Of a DNA stretch of 64,000 nucleotides, positions 63,080-64,000 are shown piece by piece. The DNA comes from Mycolicibacter nonchromogenicus (GTDB lineage: Bacteria > Actinomycetota > Actinomycetes > Mycobacteriales > Mycobacteriaceae): NCBI RefSeq assembly GCF_002101775.1, contig NZ_LQPI01000032.1, positions 1-64,000 of the forward strand, in the 5' to 3' direction. The notes under the pieces were generated by a model, which was not told the DNA's origin, ran no database searches, and saw only the letters and a list, made by a program, of their open reading frames with translations. Each line of letters begins with the position of its first letter. The first letter of the stretch is position 1. The translations under genes and the position numbers were made by a program.

Positions 63080-64000
63080 ATGCCCGGACCCTCGCTCGGT
63101 TCGCTGGCCGTGATCGGCGGTGGCGTCATCGGGCTGTCGGTGGCCCGGCAGGCCGCCCGGGCCGGGTGGACGGTGCGGGTGCACCGAACTTCTGAATACG
63201 GCGCCTCCTGGGTGGCCGGTGGCATGTTGGCCCCGCACAGTGAGGGCTGGCCGGGTGAAGAGCGGCAACTGCGGCTGGGGTTGCGTTCGCTGGAGTTGTG
63301 GCACGACTTCCTCGACGGGCTGCCGGCCCAGGTGGTGACCGCGCGTGAGTCACTGGTGGTCGCCGCCGACCGAGCCGACGTCGCCGACCTGCGTACCGTC
63401 GCCGACTGGCTGTCCGCGCAGGGCCACCCGGTGATCTGGGAGTCCGCGGCCCGCGACGTCGAACCTCTGCTGGCGCGCAGCATTCGGCACGGTTTCCGGG
63501 CCCCCACCGAATTGGCGGTGGACAACCGCGCGGTGGTCACCGCCCTGGTGGACGCCTGCGAGGATCTGGGCGTGAGTTGGGCCCCGCCGGTGCGTGACCT
63601 GGCCGAGGTGGCCGCCGACGACGCGGTGGTGATCGCCAACGGTATCGATGCCCCCGCGCTGTGGCCGGGCCTGCCGGTCCGCCCGGTCAAGGGGGAGGTG
63701 CTGCGGCTGCGCTGGCGTAAGGGCTGCCTGCCCCCGCCGCAGCGGGTGATCCGGGCCCGGGTGCACGGTCGTGCGGTCTACCTGGTGCCGCGGCCCGACG
63801 GCGTGGTGGTGGGGGCGACCCAGTACGAGCACGGCCGCGACACCGCGCCGGCGGTCTCCGGGGTGCGTGATCTGCTCGACGACGCCTGCACACTGGTTCC
63901 GGCGCTGGGGGAGTACGAGCTGGCCGAATGCGCGGCGGGTCTGCGGCCGATGACGCCGGACAATCTGCCGCTGGTGCATCGTCTCGACGAGCGGACCTAT
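63080..64000 (+). CDS. thiO: Thiamine synthesis glycine/FAD oxidase ThiO (partial)
   Basis: 307 codons are visible before the window ends, with no stop. The FAD motif LAVIGGGVIGLSVARQAA is at about 9-26 and GASWVAGGMLAPHSE at about 41-55. The C-terminal GATQYEHGRDTAPAVSG and GLRPMTPDNLPLVH match glycine-oxidase-type ThiO, which makes iminoglycine for the thiazole ring. GGAAGGGAG precedes the ATG. About 30 more residues are expected beyond the window. Confidence 0.94.
   Translation, partial: MPGPSLGSLAVIGGGVIGLSVARQAARAGWTVRVHRTSEYGASWVAGGMLAPHSEGWPGEERQLRLGLRSLELWHDFLDGLPAQVVTARESLVVAADRADVADLRTVADWLSAQGHPVIWESAARDVEPLLARSIRHGFRAPTELAVDNRAVVTALVDACEDLGVSWAPPVRDLAEVAADDAVVIANGIDAPALWPGLPVRPVKGEVLRLRWRKGCLPPPQRVIRARVHGRAVYLVPRPDGVVVGATQYEHGRDTAPAVSGVRDLLDDACTLVPALGEYELAECAAGLRPMTPDNLPLVHRLDERTY

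Overview
The window is a chromosomal segment of a mycobacterium (genus Mycobacterium in the broad sense). It has high GC and frequent GTG/TTG starts. Its core is a run of genes whose products and order match the Mycobacterium tuberculosis Rv0344c-Rv0415 region: dnaK-grpE-dnaJ1-hspR, hmp, clpB, ttfA, pyrE, fba, purA, purT, metZ, fadE7, fgd1, pknG-glnH-glnX, mutT3, thiE and thiO. No PE or PPE gene is present. A glycine-rich PGRS protein and a PecA-like aspartic protease instead carry ordinary signal peptides, which points to a non-tuberculous species (Mycolicibacter-like is a guess). I see no tRNA, rRNA, insertion sequence, CRISPR array or prophage.

Layout. 0-10 kb is accessory: a lipoprotein, an amino-acid permease (ansP2), a DoxX/TetR pair, an FAD monooxygenase-P450 pair, and an HxlR regulator divergent from a tightly packed thiolase-nitrilase-DUF302-SDR operon. 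10-14.3 kb is the dnaK heat-shock operon with HspR operators (HAIR) and a SigH-type promoter. 14.3-19.1 kb holds a GAP-flavohaemoglobin-epimerase operon, a MerT-like membrane protein under a CsoR-type palindrome, and a TetR/SnoaL-like divergent pair. 19.2-27.1 kb has clpB (its own HAIR/SigH promoter), the PE-less PecA-like protease, ttfA, an SDR, pyrE, a lipoprotein and a SpoU methyltransferase. 27.3-29.4 kb is a tandem duplication of a whole cassette: upstream region, secreted protein of unknown function, hairpin terminator. 29.4-43.5 kb is mostly conserved housekeeping (GH76, DedA, fba, Rv0361/Rv0360c homologues, a CDF transporter, an M50 protease, purA, a thioesterase, a Na+/H+ antiporter, a PurT homologue with altered active-site residues, a rhodanese, metZ). 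43.5-56.6 kb mixes lipid and redox genes (SDR, PEP-mutase-like protein, fadE7) with the secreted PGRS protein, a phosphodiesterase-like enzyme, a K+/H+ antiporter divergent from a TrkA-type protein, a methyltransferase, a haemophore-like protein, a metallo-beta-lactamase-fold protein and fgd1. 56.6-64 kb is a cupin, the glnX-glnH-pknG amino-acid sensing operon, mutT3, thiE and the 5' part of thiO (cut by the window end).

How the genes work together. DnaK/GrpE/DnaJ and ClpB form one disaggregation machine, and both loci carry HAIR operators for the HspR encoded here. GlnX, GlnH and PknG are translationally coupled and form the known amino-acid-sensing signalling route. purA, purT and pyrE are nucleotide genes. 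fba, fadE7, fgd1 and metZ serve central carbon, acyl-CoA, F420 and sulfur metabolism. Relative to M. tuberculosis, the block from the Rv0385 homologue to the Rv0356c homologue (about 14-38 kb) lies inverted next to dnaK. As I recall it, this is the M. smegmatis order. Many genes start exactly 6-7 nt after a TANNNT -10 hexamer, so leaderless transcription appears common here.
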